Source: an uncultured bacterium (GTDB lineage: Bacteria > Verrucomicrobiota > Lentisphaeria > Victivallales > UBA1829). From it: a DNA stretch of 64,000 nt. A program made the translations under genes and the position numbers. Of the stretch, positions 1 to 8,181 are shown in pieces. The notes beneath the pieces were generated by a model that saw nothing but the letters and a program-made list of their open reading frames with translations, was not told the DNA's origin and did not search any database. Numbering within the stretch: position 1 is the stretch's first letter; each line of letters starts with the position of its first letter. The stretch covers positions 32,550 to 96,549 of the forward strand of contig URKJ01000012.1 of assembly GCA_900548385.1 (NCBI GenBank). Direction: 5' to 3'.

Positions 1-514
1 CGAAAAAGAGTTCTCCGCTTTCCGGGTAGGAGGCAAGCATCATTCTCGGCAGAACGTATTCGCCGCCGGGAGTCAGCTCCATTTTGAAATCCAGCGTGCA
101 GGTCTGCCACTCCGGGGAGACGCTCAGGACCCGGAAATTTCCTTTCTGCAGGGGAGTGTATGGCGCTCCCGCCAGCGCGGGAACGATCCGTATTTCTCCG
201 TTCCGGTTTCCCCTGTACTGGAATTGGATCCGGTAGCTGCGGTCTTTTTCCAGTACGCCGCGATACAGAAACGATACCTGGATCGCATGGCCTGGCGCAC
301 CGTGCGCCACCTGCTTCAGCGTGACTTTCAGAACGGGTTTCCCATCCGGAGTGGTTTCGTCTGTGATTGTTTTTTCCAGCATTGACCCTTTTGCCGCATA
401 GAAGATCATACGGTCCGTTTTCAAGTCGCGTTCCGTTTCGTAACTCCATGTTTTAAGCTCTCCGGCGGAGCAGAGAAGGGTGGAAAACAGCAGTATCGTC
501 AGTAATTTATACAT
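1..514 (-). CDS. Secreted carbohydrate-binding (CBM4/9-like) protein, 3' end outside window
   Basis: I translated this frame by hand: it begins with ATG at 514, is preceded by an AAGGAA ribosome site and stays open to the window edge (171 codons). Residues 1-18 form a signal peptide (MYKLLTILLFSTLLCSAGE). Residues 20-171 have the alternating pattern of a CBM4/9-type beta-sandwich, with a segment like L-x-K-x-x-x-Y-x-I-x-F near residue 90 and a W-Q-x-C-x-L-D-F strand near residue 140. That fold usually binds glycans. A catalytic domain may lie in the missing part. The gene starts 27 bases downstream of the stop of the pseudopilin at 541-1269 on the same strand, so the two are probably co-transcribed. 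Family assignment is inferred from pattern only. Confidence 0.65.
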   Translation of the reverse strand, partial: MYKLLTILLFSTLLCSAGELKTWSYETERDLKTDRMIFYAAKGSMLEKTITDETTPDGKPVLKVTLKQVAHGAPGHAIQVSFLYRGVLEKDRSYRIQFQYRGNRNGEIRIVPALAGAPYTPLQKGNFRVLSVSPEWQTCTLDFKMELTPGGEYVLPRMMLASYPESGELFF

Positions 515-540
515 GGTCGGGTTCCTTTCCGTGGTTTGGT

Positions 541-1269
541 TCAATTATATGGCATCCAGTTTTTCTGCTTCGCCGGCAGCCATTGCTGACTGACGGTGTA
601 ATGGTCGTGAGAGCCGACGTGTCCATCGAAAAACAGAACGTTTGCCCGGTTGTTGTGGGAATAAGCGACACCGCCCTGTTCCGGATTGTTTTCCGGATTG
701 ACCCAGTATGCAATATCCCATTTCCCTTCCGAATTGGTGGAGTTTGCCTTGCCGCGTGTTTCGATCCATTGGAGTTTGGAAGAGGGATTTTTCACTTTCC
801 GCAGGTGCATTGCTTTATAGCCGTTCTGCAGGGTGGCTTGGGAGCAGTTGATCGCATAGAAGCTGATCCGTACGGTTCCGATGTATCTCGCCCATACTCC
901 GACAGTGGCTCCGTTATATTCATTACATTTCCAACGTTCGATTTGCGGACAGAGCACTTTTTTCGGTACCCATGTGGCTGCCCAGTCGTTTTTGTTGAGA
1001 AGCATCCGGATGAAGTGCAGGGTATGCGTACCGGTGTTGTACCAGGGGGAACCGCCGCTGCCATCAATGTTCGGAAACATCACGTCTTCGTTCTCGCTCA
1101 GGTACATCGCGGAAACCGTTCCGATGGTTTTCATGTTGGAGGTGCATTGAATCGCCCGCGCGGTTTCCCTCGCTTTGTTCAGCGCCGGAAGAAGCATTCC
1201 GGCAAGAATCGCGATAATTGCGATTACTATGAGGAGTTCTATAAGGGTGAACTTTGTTCTTTTCTTCAT
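541..1269 (-). CDS. Type II secretion/type IV pilin-like pseudopilin with H-X9-DG motif
   Basis: This 242-residue protein starts MKKRTKFTLIELLIVIAIIAILAG. It has a short basic leader, then F-T-L-I-E and a hydrophobic helix, ending in the L-L-P-A-L-N-K-A-R-E block shared by all five pseudopilins in the window. The C-terminal part carries H-X9-DG (YSHNN to FFDGHV). Such proteins are processed by prepilin peptidase and assemble in inner-membrane pseudopili, but here position -1 is Lys, not Gly. The start at 1269 is chosen because AAAGGAG lies 8 bases upstream; more upstream ATGs would overlap the promoter. It has its own promoter (1307-1335) and leads into the carbohydrate-binding gene at 514. 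Its partner is probably that protein. Confidence 0.88.
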   Translation of the reverse strand: MKKRTKFTLIELLIVIAIIAILAGMLLPALNKARETARAIQCTSNMKTIGTVSAMYLSENEDVMFPNIDGSGGSPWYNTGTHTLHFIRMLLNKNDWAATWVPKKVLCPQIERWKCNEYNGATVGVWARYIGTVRISFYAINCSQATLQNGYKAMHLRKVKNPSSKLQWIETRGKANSTNSEGKWDIAYWVNPENNPEQGGVAYSHNNRANVLFFDGHVGSHDHYTVSQQWLPAKQKNWMPYN

Positions 1270-1306
1270 ATCTGTTTTTCTCCTTTCCATGGTTTTTCTC
1301 TGTATC

Positions 1307-1335
1307 ATTATACTATATTTTCCTGTTTTTGACAA
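1307..1335 (-). promoter_or_regulatory. Sigma70-type promoter of the pseudopilin gene
   Basis: On the minus strand, TTGTCA (1330-1335), a 17-base spacer and TATAAT (1307-1312) make a near-consensus promoter 37 bases from the start codon. A 26-bp element lies 14 bases upstream of the -35 box. Confidence 0.8.
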
Positions 1336-1349
1336 CCCCTGTTTGTGAA

Positions 1350-1375
1350 AAAATACTGAAATAAAATGAACAATG
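1350..1375 (-). repeat. 26-bp upstream promoter element, copy 1
   Basis: These 26 bases are identical to 2609-2634 and lie in the same orientation, 14 bases upstream of the -35 box of the pseudopilin promoter. They contain two TGAA motifs 10 bp apart on the plus strand, as expected for an activator reading one face of the helix. A shared regulator-binding site is inferred. Confidence 0.75.
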
Positions 1376-1377
1376 AA

Positions 1378-2505
1378 TTATTTCAGCACGTCGTTCACAA
1401 CGCGTCTGACCGCTTCGAGGCGCGCATAGCCGTACTGTCTGTCCGGTTCCAGATAGGCACCCTCCGTCCACTCGTTCCAGCAGGCGAGATGCAGCAGTTC
1501 GGCGGTTGATTCCGGCGAAGCCGCGAACCGGGCGATGTGGCGCAGTGCCTGTTCGAACAGCTCCGGCGTGTTGTTGACAACGACCGTTCCGAACGGATAG
1601 CCGACTTTCTCGAACATATCCGACTGCACCGTGCGCGGGGAGCAGTCCCAGCCCGGCGTGACGACCGGATTGTAGGGAACGTTCAGCTTTTCCGTGATTT
1701 CCGCGGCAAAATTCCGGTTGCGTTCGAACCAGTCGGCATATTCCATCTTCGGGAATCCCTCCAGTCCGCTCCAGTTGTAGGCGGAGACCATGTCGAATCC
1801 GGCGTCTTTAATGGAAGCGTTGAGCACGTCCGGTTCGTTCCAGCGGTCCCAGCAGAAAAGATTGGAGTCGAGCGTGAGTGTTCCGAGTCCGGCTTTTTCG
1901 ACTCTTGCGCGGAAATCGTCGAACAGCATCCGCGCGGCGCGGGGACCGCCGAGGTCGCGGATCATCCGGGACGGCTGGAAGATCGAAAAGTAAACGCCGC
2001 CGTTGACGCGCAGATAGTTCGGCTTGCCGAAATATTCGCGGATGCAGTGATCGGTGCAGCGGATAAACGTTTCCGGCGTTGTTCTGCCGATCGTTCCCCA
2101 GAGCGGTTCCGCGGGTTTCCAGTAGCTTCCGGGGTGCGCATACATCGGGTCATGGTTCGCCCACATCAGAGCGAATTGCAGATCGGCGCAGTTCGGAGCT
2201 TTCAGAAATCCTTCCTGAAGGCAGCGTTCCCGGTAGGAACCGTCTTCAAAATAATACCAGTCGAAAATGAATGCGTCGATTCCGTGTTTTGTGGCGTCGG
2301 CGATTTTGCGTGTCATGACTGCCGGATCGGCTTCGTCGTCGAATCCGTACAGCGGTTCTTTCGGCTGTTCGTGTCCTTCGAAACGGGGGGTCGCGTACCG
2401 GGTCACGCGCCATTCGGTCCATCCTTTTCCGTGGATGCTTTCGTTCCGTGGGTCGACATGCCAGTTCGGGAAATAATACGAACAGACAATCGGTCTCTTC
2501 TTCAT
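1378..2505 (-). CDS. WbsX/GH99-like glycan-acting protein
   Basis: A 375-residue protein without a signal peptide, so probably cytoplasmic. It matches the WbsX/glycosyl hydrolase 99-like family: Y-Y-F-P-N-W-H near residue 10, G-W-T-E-W-R near 28, the D-A-F-I-F-D-W-Y-Y strand near 77, F-A-L-M-W-A-N-H-D near 112, and W-N-E-W-T-E-G-A-Y-L-E-P near 340. Family members occur in polysaccharide synthesis loci and, as GH99-like domains, in mannan-type degradation; which applies here is not clear. The start at 2505 follows AAAGGAAACC. It has its own promoter at 2566-2594, with the same 26-bp upstream element as the pseudopilin promoter. It is divergent from the LacI gene at 2692, the likeliest local regulator. 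Confidence 0.8.
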   Translation of the reverse strand: MKKRPIVCSYYFPNWHVDPRNESIHGKGWTEWRVTRYATPRFEGHEQPKEPLYGFDDEADPAVMTRKIADATKHGIDAFIFDWYYFEDGSYRERCLQEGFLKAPNCADLQFALMWANHDPMYAHPGSYWKPAEPLWGTIGRTTPETFIRCTDHCIREYFGKPNYLRVNGGVYFSIFQPSRMIRDLGGPRAARMLFDDFRARVEKAGLGTLTLDSNLFCWDRWNEPDVLNASIKDAGFDMVSAYNWSGLEGFPKMEYADWFERNRNFAAEITEKLNVPYNPVVTPGWDCSPRTVQSDMFEKVGYPFGTVVVNNTPELFEQALRHIARFAASPESTAELLHLACWNEWTEGAYLEPDRQYGYARLEAVRRVVNDVLK

Positions 2506-2565
2506 GATCGGTTTCCTTTGAGTTTTCGTTTTTTACGGCTTTCCGTAAATGTTCCGTGCAGATTT

Positions 2566-2594
2566 ATTATACAATAATTCCCGGTTTTCCGCAA
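2566..2594 (-). promoter_or_regulatory. Promoter of the WbsX/GH99-like gene
   Basis: On the minus strand, TTGCGG (2589-2594), a 17-base spacer and TATAAT (2566-2571). The weak -35 box would fit activation through the 26-bp element that begins 14 bases further upstream. Confidence 0.65.
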
Positions 2595-2608
2595 GAACCG
2601 TTCCGGGG

Positions 2609-2634
2609 AAAATACTGAAATAAAATGAACAATG
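2609..2634 (-). repeat. 26-bp upstream promoter element, copy 2
   Basis: Identical to 1350-1375 and at the same 14-base distance from the -35 box of its promoter. It also ends 2 bases before the -35 box of the divergent LacI gene (2637), so a bound protein could act on both directions. Confidence 0.75.
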
Positions 2635-2636
2635 GC

Positions 2637-2667
2637 TTGACAAACCGCGCCGGATGTGGCATGGTAT
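2637..2667 (+). promoter_or_regulatory. Promoter of the LacI-type gene at 2692
   Basis: TTGACA at 2637-2642 and a -10-like TGGTAT at 2662-2667 (19-base spacing; ATGGTA gives 18). It lies head to head with the promoter at 2566-2594. Confidence 0.5.
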
Positions 2668-2691
2668 TTCCGGAAATCGGGGAGAACTGCA

Positions 2692-3660
2692 ATGCCGGGA
2701 AAAATCACGATGGAGGATCTTGCACGGGAAGCGGGCTGTTCGCGTCCGCAGGTGTCGCGCGCATTCAACGGAAAACCGAATGTTGCGCCGGAAGTGCGGG
2801 AACGCGTGCTCGCCGCCGCGAAGCGTCTCAACTACCGGAACACGGCGAACCGCCGTCAGATACGGATTGCCGTGATCACGCAATCCATCGGCAGTATTTA
2901 CGGCTCGGTGATGCTGGATGCTCTGATGAAGCAGGCCTGCGAACGGAACTGGGTCTGTCACATCGTGCACGAACAGTTCATACATACGATCTCCGATTAT
3001 TTCTACGACGGCGCGATCAGTCTGATCTTCAACGATTCGTGGGCGCGGAAATGGGCCGAGGAACGGACGACTCCGCTGGTGATGGTCAACAGCTACGGGA
3101 CGGCGCTTGATAAAGTCTGTTCCGTTGATCCGGATTCTTACGACGGCAGCTGTCTTGTGCTCCGCCATCTGAAGCGGCTTGGGCACAGGAAAATTGCCCG
3201 TGTCCATATCGTCGGTCCGGGGGAAGTGACTTATCATCGCGGACAGAACGAGTTTCTGAGAGCCGCCGCCGAACTCAATCTCGGCGATTCCGTGCGGAAT
3301 TTTCAGTTTGTGGAGCAGAGTACGCTGAAAAGCGGTCTTCTTTCCGTTCTGGAACAGGGATTTACGGCGGTGTATATGATTCATCAAAGTCTGGCGGTTC
3401 CCGCGGCGAAGGTGATTCTGGATGCGGGATACCGGATTCCGGAAGATGTGTCGCTGGTGACTTACGAGTTGAACGGCATATCCGCCCATCTCATGCCGCC
3501 GCATACCACGCTTGATTTTGATTACAGTGCGCTTGCCCGCCGTGCGTTGGAAGAGCTCCGTTTGCGGATGCTCGGCAGAGCGACCGGCGGCGGATCGGTT
3601 CTGATTCCCAATATTCTCACCGTGCGCGGTTCGACAGGCCCGTGTTCCCGTAAGAGCTGA
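2692..3660 (+). CDS. LacI-family transcriptional regulator
   Basis: A 322-residue one-component regulator. Residues 5-55 form the LacI helix-turn-helix and hinge helix (T-M-E-D-L-A-R-E-A-G-C-S-R-P-Q-V-S-R-A-F-N-G). The rest is a periplasmic-binding-protein-like effector domain with the usual Y-D-G-S-C-L-V-L-R-H-L-x-x-L-G-H segment near 150 and I-P-E-D-V-S-L-V-T-Y near 255. The ATG at 2692 is chosen because GGGGAG precedes it by 7 bases and it begins the DNA-binding domain; an in-frame ATG at 2656 would overlap the -10 region. It is divergent from the WbsX/GH99-like gene. The ligand, probably a sugar, cannot be told. Confidence 0.9.
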   Translation: MPGKITMEDLAREAGCSRPQVSRAFNGKPNVAPEVRERVLAAAKRLNYRNTANRRQIRIAVITQSIGSIYGSVMLDALMKQACERNWVCHIVHEQFIHTISDYFYDGAISLIFNDSWARKWAEERTTPLVMVNSYGTALDKVCSVDPDSYDGSCLVLRHLKRLGHRKIARVHIVGPGEVTYHRGQNEFLRAAAELNLGDSVRNFQFVEQSTLKSGLLSVLEQGFTAVYMIHQSLAVPAAKVILDAGYRIPEDVSLVTYELNGISAHLMPPHTTLDFDYSALARRALEELRLRMLGRATGGGSVLIPNILTVRGSTGPCSRKS

Positions 3661-3716
3661 CAGTTCCCGTTTCCCCGCAGCCGGATGCGGTGTTATGAAT
3701 TTTTCATTTGTGTCTC

Positions 3717-3746
3717 TTGACTTTTCCGGAAACGAGGGCATATTAT
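3717..3746 (+). promoter_or_regulatory. Promoter of the LacI-GH36 operon
   Basis: TTGACT (3717-3722), an 18-base spacer and TATTAT (3741-3746). An operator-like palindrome follows directly (3750-3763). Confidence 0.65.
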
Positions 3747-3749
3747 CAG

Positions 3750-3763
3750 TTAACCCGGTTTAA
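3750..3763 (+). promoter_or_regulatory. LacI-type operator candidate
   Basis: TTAACCCGGTTTAA is a 14-bp palindrome with one mismatched pair and a central CG, the hallmark of LacI-family operators. Its place just after the -10 box suggests autorepression by the gene at 3778. Confidence 0.5.
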
Positions 3764-3777
3764 TCGACAGGAATCGA

Positions 3778-4788
3778 ATGAAAGTAACGATCAAAGACAT
3801 TGCGCGGAAAGTTCAGGTTTCAAAGACGCTGGTTTCGCTGTATCTGAACGATCATCCGCTTTCGGCGAAGATTTCGGCGAAAACCAAGGCACGGATTGAT
3901 GAAGCGGTCCGGGAGCTTGGGTACCGTCCGAGTTTCGCCGCGCGCGCTCTGGCGAAAGGACGAACCGGGACGATCGGGATGATCGTCGGGGCGATCCGCG
4001 ATCCGTTTTCCTATTATCTTGCCGATCTTGCGATGCGGGAGGTGGAACGCTATCACTGCCAGCTGTTGCTTATGATGACGAATCAGGACCGGCGGGACCG
4101 CAACCGCTGTCTGGAACGGCTGTTGGAGAACCGGGTGGACGGCGTGCTCTGCTGTTCCGAGCTTCCGTCGGATACTCCGCTGTATGTCGAACTTCTGGCG
4201 CGCCGCTTTCCGCTTGTCGCGGTGAACCGGAAACAGGCGGATTTCTCCTGCATATACAATGATTTTTCTCCGGCGGTGGATGAGCTGCTCGCCTGTCTGG
4301 ATTCCATCGGGGCGGAAACGCTTTACCTGATCAGCACGGCAGGCAACCGGATCGCCGGGCTTTTGCGTTCCGGCTGTGCGGCACACGGGATCCGCCTGAC
4401 GGCTTCCCGGAATCTTGTCACCGACTCTGATATGGAGGCGATCTGCGGAACCGTTCTGCGGCGTCGGCCTCCGTTTCTGTTTCTGACGAACTGCCGTGCG
4501 GCGCGGGTGGTTGTCAACGAGATCCGTCGTGCCGGAATTGACTATTTCCCTGCGATTTTCACGGTTTATACACTTCCCGCCGATATGATCGACGATTCCC
4601 GGATTGCCGGTGCGATCCAGTACAATTTTACCCCGCTGATCACCTGCGGGCTCGAAATGCTGAACCGTCAGCTGGAAGCCTCCGGAACAGCGGAGCGCGA
4701 AGAGACCGTACTGCCCGCGCGTTTTCTCCGGCAGGACCGGTTTTGTGAGCTTGAAACTCTCGGACGTTACAATTTCAGAACCAGCTAA
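3778..4788 (+). CDS. LacI-family transcriptional regulator
   Basis: A 336-residue repressor-type protein. Residues 3-50 carry the LacI DNA-binding motif (T-I-K-D-I-A-R-K-V-Q-V-S-K-T-L-V-S-L-Y-L-N), followed by the hinge and the T-I-G-M-I-V-G strand that opens the effector-binding domain. It ends 24 bases before a GH36 alpha-galactosidase gene, so it very likely controls that gene and itself in response to an alpha-galactoside or its product. AGGA precedes the start codon. The recognition helix (V-S-K-T-L-V-S-L-Y-L) resembles that of the LacI protein at 58934 (V-T-P-Q-L-V-S-F-Y-L), so these two may form a subfamily. Confidence 0.9.
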   Translation: MKVTIKDIARKVQVSKTLVSLYLNDHPLSAKISAKTKARIDEAVRELGYRPSFAARALAKGRTGTIGMIVGAIRDPFSYYLADLAMREVERYHCQLLLMMTNQDRRDRNRCLERLLENRVDGVLCCSELPSDTPLYVELLARRFPLVAVNRKQADFSCIYNDFSPAVDELLACLDSIGAETLYLISTAGNRIAGLLRSGCAAHGIRLTASRNLVTDSDMEAICGTVLRRRPPFLFLTNCRAARVVVNEIRRAGIDYFPAIFTVYTLPADMIDDSRIAGAIQYNFTPLITCGLEMLNRQLEASGTAEREETVLPARFLRQDRFCELETLGRYNFRTS

Positions 4789-4812
4789 CATAGCAGAAAG
4801 GATTTTTTCAAG

Positions 4813-6663
4813 ATGAATAATCAGCCTCAGATCCGTGTGCCGGGTTTTCCGGCAATCGAACTGAACTCCAGTGTGGCGATTGACCGCGCCGCGCCCGAAC
4901 AGCTCCTTTGGAAAGCGGACGGTTCCGTCTTTACCGCCGCCACTCCGGGCGGAACATGGAAACTTGTCCTTGCCGAACGCGACGGTCGTATCGACGCCGC
5001 CTTTACCGGAACTCTGAACAAGCCGGCGGAATTCCTGGACGTGACGCTGTTCAATGTTCCGTCATTTGCCGCCGATCATGTTCTGCCGCAGGCGGTCCGC
5101 ATGGGCGGCTGTCAGGCGTATGACCTGACGGCGATGGAGGATTCCGCCGCGTTCACCGGGGAGCTGCTCGCCTCCGTTACGAAAAACGGCGTCACGCTTC
5201 AGTGTTCGACTCCGTTCCACGGCGGTTTTCCGGTGCTGTTCCAGGGAACGGCGGAGAAAGGGCATATCCGCGATTTCCGCGTCGTTTCGCCGGTTCATTA
5301 CCACGGTTCGACGGAGATCGCATTGCCTGTTGTTTCGTTCCGTTCCTCTTCCGACGGCTTTGCGCTTCTGGAATCTTACGGCGATGAAAACTGCGATGTG
5401 AAAAAGACCTTCGACACTCCGTCCGCCGGATGGAACAGCTGGGATTATTACCGCTGGACCATCACCGAGGAGGAAGTCCTGAAAAACGCGGAGTTCATCG
5501 CAAAGGATCCGGTTCTTTCCCGGCACGTCAAACGGATCATTGTGGATGACGGCTGGCAGTATTGCTACGGCGAATGGGAAGCGAATTCCTATTTTCCCTC
5601 CGGTATGGAATATCTTGCAAAAGAGCTGACGAAGATGGGATTCGAGCCCGGACTCTGGTTCGCTCCCGCAATCGCGGAACCGCACAGCCGCATTGCCCAG
5701 CTTGATTATGATATGCTTGCCCGTTCCGCCGGCGGACAGCCCTGTCTGGCATACGAGTGCATGCGCCGTTTCGGATTCGTACTTGACCCGACGGTGAAGA
5801 AGACGGAAGAGTTTATGGAAAAGACTTTCCGCCGTTACGCCGATATGGGCTATAAGTACTTCAAGCTTGATTTCCTCTGTTCCATGTTCAAGGCGCCGCG
5901 TTTTGCCGATCCGCTTGTGAAGCGCGACGAGCTGATCCCGCGTCTGTTTGAGCCGATTTATCGCGGAATCGGCGGCCGTGCCGTTCTGCTCGGCTGCAAC
6001 TATCCTTACACCGCCGGAAACAGCATGGTGGAAGCGGTCCGTATCGGAGCGGATATCCATGCGCGCTGGGAGAGTACTTCGCGCAACAGCTCCGCGGTTG
6101 CCGCACACTTCTGGGCAAACAAGAAACTGTGGCTGAACGATCCCGATTTCGCGCTTTGCCGTTCCGCCCGGACCTCGAACGATCCCGATCTGAACCGTCT
6201 GAATCCGATGTGGCCGTTTGTCACACCGGAAGACGGTTACGATCCGAGTCGCGAATTCAAACTGGCGTCCATGGATCGCGCCGGACTGGAAGTTCTGCTG
6301 AGCGTGGTGCTCGCGGCGGCGGGAGCGGTCAATCTTTCCGACAAGATGACTCTGCTGAACGATGAGGGACTTTATCTTGCTCGCAAGGTGGTGAGTGCGG
6401 AATCCGGCGAGGCGGCGCGTCCGCTGGACCTTTTTTCCTCGGATCGTCCCGCGCGTTATCTTCAGAAACTGAAATCCGGCTGGCGCGTTCTGCTGATCAA
6501 CTGGAGCGATGCCGCCCGGACCATGTCGTTCGATCTTGCCGCACACGGCGTCTGCGCTTCCTCCGCAACGGATTTCTGGAGCGAAAAACCGGTTGCAGTC
6601 GGTTCCGGAAAGCTGGAATTTGAACTTGCCCCGCGCAGCTGCAAACTGATCGAACTCCGGTGA
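4813..6663 (+). CDS. GH36-type alpha-galactosidase
   Basis: A 616-residue glycosidase of clan GH-D. An N-terminal beta-sandwich (about 1-200) precedes a (beta/alpha)8 barrel with I-V-D-D-G-W-Q near residue 240, G-L-W-F-A-P near 282 and Y-F-K-L-D-F-L, whose Asp353 is the predicted nucleophile. R-I-G-A-D near residue 411-414 offers Asp414 as acid/base. A short beta domain closes the protein. Family members release alpha-galactose from melibiose-type oligosaccharides or galactomannan. There is no signal peptide, so it should act on imported oligosaccharides. AAAGGA lies 9 bases before the ATG. It is the second gene of an operon with the LacI regulator. A raffinose-synthase-like activity is not excluded. 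Confidence 0.85.
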   Translation: MNNQPQIRVPGFPAIELNSSVAIDRAAPEQLLWKADGSVFTAATPGGTWKLVLAERDGRIDAAFTGTLNKPAEFLDVTLFNVPSFAADHVLPQAVRMGGCQAYDLTAMEDSAAFTGELLASVTKNGVTLQCSTPFHGGFPVLFQGTAEKGHIRDFRVVSPVHYHGSTEIALPVVSFRSSSDGFALLESYGDENCDVKKTFDTPSAGWNSWDYYRWTITEEEVLKNAEFIAKDPVLSRHVKRIIVDDGWQYCYGEWEANSYFPSGMEYLAKELTKMGFEPGLWFAPAIAEPHSRIAQLDYDMLARSAGGQPCLAYECMRRFGFVLDPTVKKTEEFMEKTFRRYADMGYKYFKLDFLCSMFKAPRFADPLVKRDELIPRLFEPIYRGIGGRAVLLGCNYPYTAGNSMVEAVRIGADIHARWESTSRNSSAVAAHFWANKKLWLNDPDFALCRSARTSNDPDLNRLNPMWPFVTPEDGYDPSREFKLASMDRAGLEVLLSVVLAAAGAVNLSDKMTLLNDEGLYLARKVVSAESGEAARPLDLFSSDRPARYLQKLKSGWRVLLINWSDAARTMSFDLAAHGVCASSATDFWSEKPVAVGSGKLEFELAPRSCKLIELR

Positions 6664-6697
6664 TCCGGAGCTGTCGATGCGGTTTCCCGCATTTGGA

Positions 6698-6731
6698 GGG
6701 ACACGGAGAAGAAACCTCTTCTCCGTGTCCC
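6698..6731 (+). terminator. Strong hairpin after the GH36 gene
   Basis: A perfect 15-bp stem (6698-6712 with 6717-6731) closes a 4-base loop, 34 bases after the GH36 stop. The run of T that should follow is poor (GTTTCAT), so it may be a terminator or a 3'-end stabiliser. Confidence 0.6.
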
Positions 6732-6766
6732 GTTTCATAAAAAACGTATTTTTTTGGAAAAACAGT

Positions 6767-6795
6767 TTGCATTTGCCAACGATGGCAACTATCTT
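6767..6795 (+). promoter_or_regulatory. Promoter with operator in the spacer, uxaB-uxaA operon
   Basis: TTGCAT (6767-6772), a 17-base spacer and TATCTT (6790-6795). The palindrome TTGCCA-ACGA-TGGCAA fills 6773-6788, almost exactly the spacer, and has the central CG of LacI-type operators. A bound repressor would exclude RNA polymerase. Confidence 0.65.
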
Positions 6796-6827
6796 AAGCC
6801 AGAAACGGAATTCAAACAGGAAAGGGA

Positions 6828-8153
6828 ATGGAAATGACTCAGAAAAAATATGTGCTTGTCGGAACCGGTTCCAGATGCGGAATGTATCTGGAAGCGCTTG
6901 CCGGAGATTTCAAGGATGCGGGTGACATCTGTGCGCTCTGCGACACCAATCAGACCCGTATGAACTACTGGAACAAACGGCTTCAGGAAAAATACGGACA
7001 CGCTCCGCTGCCGACCTACAAGGCAAGTCAGTTTGATCAGATGATCGCCGACATCAAGCCGGACAAAGTGATCGTCACCAGCATGGACCGCACACACCAC
7101 AAGTATATCTGCCGGGCAATGGAACTCGGCTGCGACGTCATTTCCGAGAAACCGATGACGGTCGATCCGGAGAAGTGCCAGCAGATCATCGACACCATCA
7201 AAGCGACCGGAAGACACCTCACCGTCACGTTCAATTACCGGTATTCTCCGCGCAATACCAAAATCAAGGAGATTATCCGGAGCGGCATGGTCGGCGAAAT
7301 TACCAGCATTCATTTTGAATGGCTGCTCGACACGAGTCACGGAGCGGATTATTTCCGCCGCTGGCACCGCAACAAGAATAATTCCGGCGGGCTCATGGTC
7401 CACAAAGCCACTCACCATTTCGACCTCGTCAACTGGTGGATTGATTCCGCGCCGAAGACCGTTTTCGCGATGGGCGATCTCAAGTTTTACGGCAAGGAAA
7501 ATGCCGAGAAGCGCGGCGTAGCCGAATTTTACAGCCGTGCCCGCGGAAGCGAAACCGCCGCCAAAGACCCGTTTGCCCTGCATGTGACCGAAGAGGACAC
7601 CACGCTTCAGGAACTCTATTACAATGCCGAGCATGAGGATGGCTATTTCCGCGATCAGAGCGTATTCGGCGATGGTATTTCCATTGAGGACAATATGGGC
7701 GTGATGGTCCGTTATGAGAACAACGTTGTCATGACCTACTCCCTCAATGCGCACTGTCCGTGGGAAGGCTACCGGGTCTGCTTCAACGGAACGAAAGGAC
7801 GTCTTGAGTTCAACGTTGTGGAAAAATCCTATGTCAGCGGCGGACACGAGGACTTCAATCAGCCCGGTATGCGTGAACTGGAAGGCGACAAGAAGACGCT
7901 CGTTCCCGAAATCATTTTCCAGCCGCACTGGGGCAAACCGCAGGTCATTACCTATGACGCGGGCGACAAAGGCGGACATGGCGGCGGAGATGTCCGTCTC
8001 CTCAATCATGTGTTCCGCGGTGCGCAGGATGATCCGCTGGGTCATGCCGCGGGATACCTTGATGGCGCCCGCTCCATCCTGACGGGGATTTCCGCCAATA
8101 TTTCGATGAAGACCGGACTCCCCGTCAACGCAAACGATCTCGTGAAATTCTGA
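6828..8153 (+). CDS. Gfo/Idh/MocA-family NAD(P)-dependent oxidoreductase
   Basis: A 441-residue cytoplasmic dehydrogenase. The N-terminal Rossmann motif is V-L-V-G-T-G-S-R-C-G near residue 10. E-K-P-M-T-V-D near 110 is the family's E-K-P signature. The C-terminal alpha/beta domain includes H-K-A-T-H-H-F-D near residue 200, the usual position of the catalytic His. Members oxidise or reduce sugars and sugar acids. It is first in an operon with uxaB and uxaA (gap 28 bases), so a uronate-derived or linked sugar substrate is likely but not defined. An ATG at 6834 is equally possible: AGGAAAGGG sits 6-7 bases before either one. Confidence 0.88.
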   Translation: MEMTQKKYVLVGTGSRCGMYLEALAGDFKDAGDICALCDTNQTRMNYWNKRLQEKYGHAPLPTYKASQFDQMIADIKPDKVIVTSMDRTHHKYICRAMELGCDVISEKPMTVDPEKCQQIIDTIKATGRHLTVTFNYRYSPRNTKIKEIIRSGMVGEITSIHFEWLLDTSHGADYFRRWHRNKNNSGGLMVHKATHHFDLVNWWIDSAPKTVFAMGDLKFYGKENAEKRGVAEFYSRARGSETAAKDPFALHVTEEDTTLQELYYNAEHEDGYFRDQSVFGDGISIEDNMGVMVRYENNVVMTYSLNAHCPWEGYRVCFNGTKGRLEFNVVEKSYVSGGHEDFNQPGMRELEGDKKTLVPEIIFQPHWGKPQVITYDAGDKGGHGGGDVRLLNHVFRGAQDDPLGHAAGYLDGARSILTGISANISMKTGLPVNANDLVKF

Positions 8154-8181
8154 TAAAGTCTGAACAGGAAGGAATACGATT

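Noticed and set aside
2533..3741. A 402-codon minus-strand frame over the LacI gene at 2692
   Set aside because: Arg/His-rich antisense of a clear regulator; it would also run through the promoter region.
5062..6738. A 558-codon minus-strand frame opposite the GH36 gene
   Set aside because: The GH36 sense frame has active-site residues; this one has none and no start signal.
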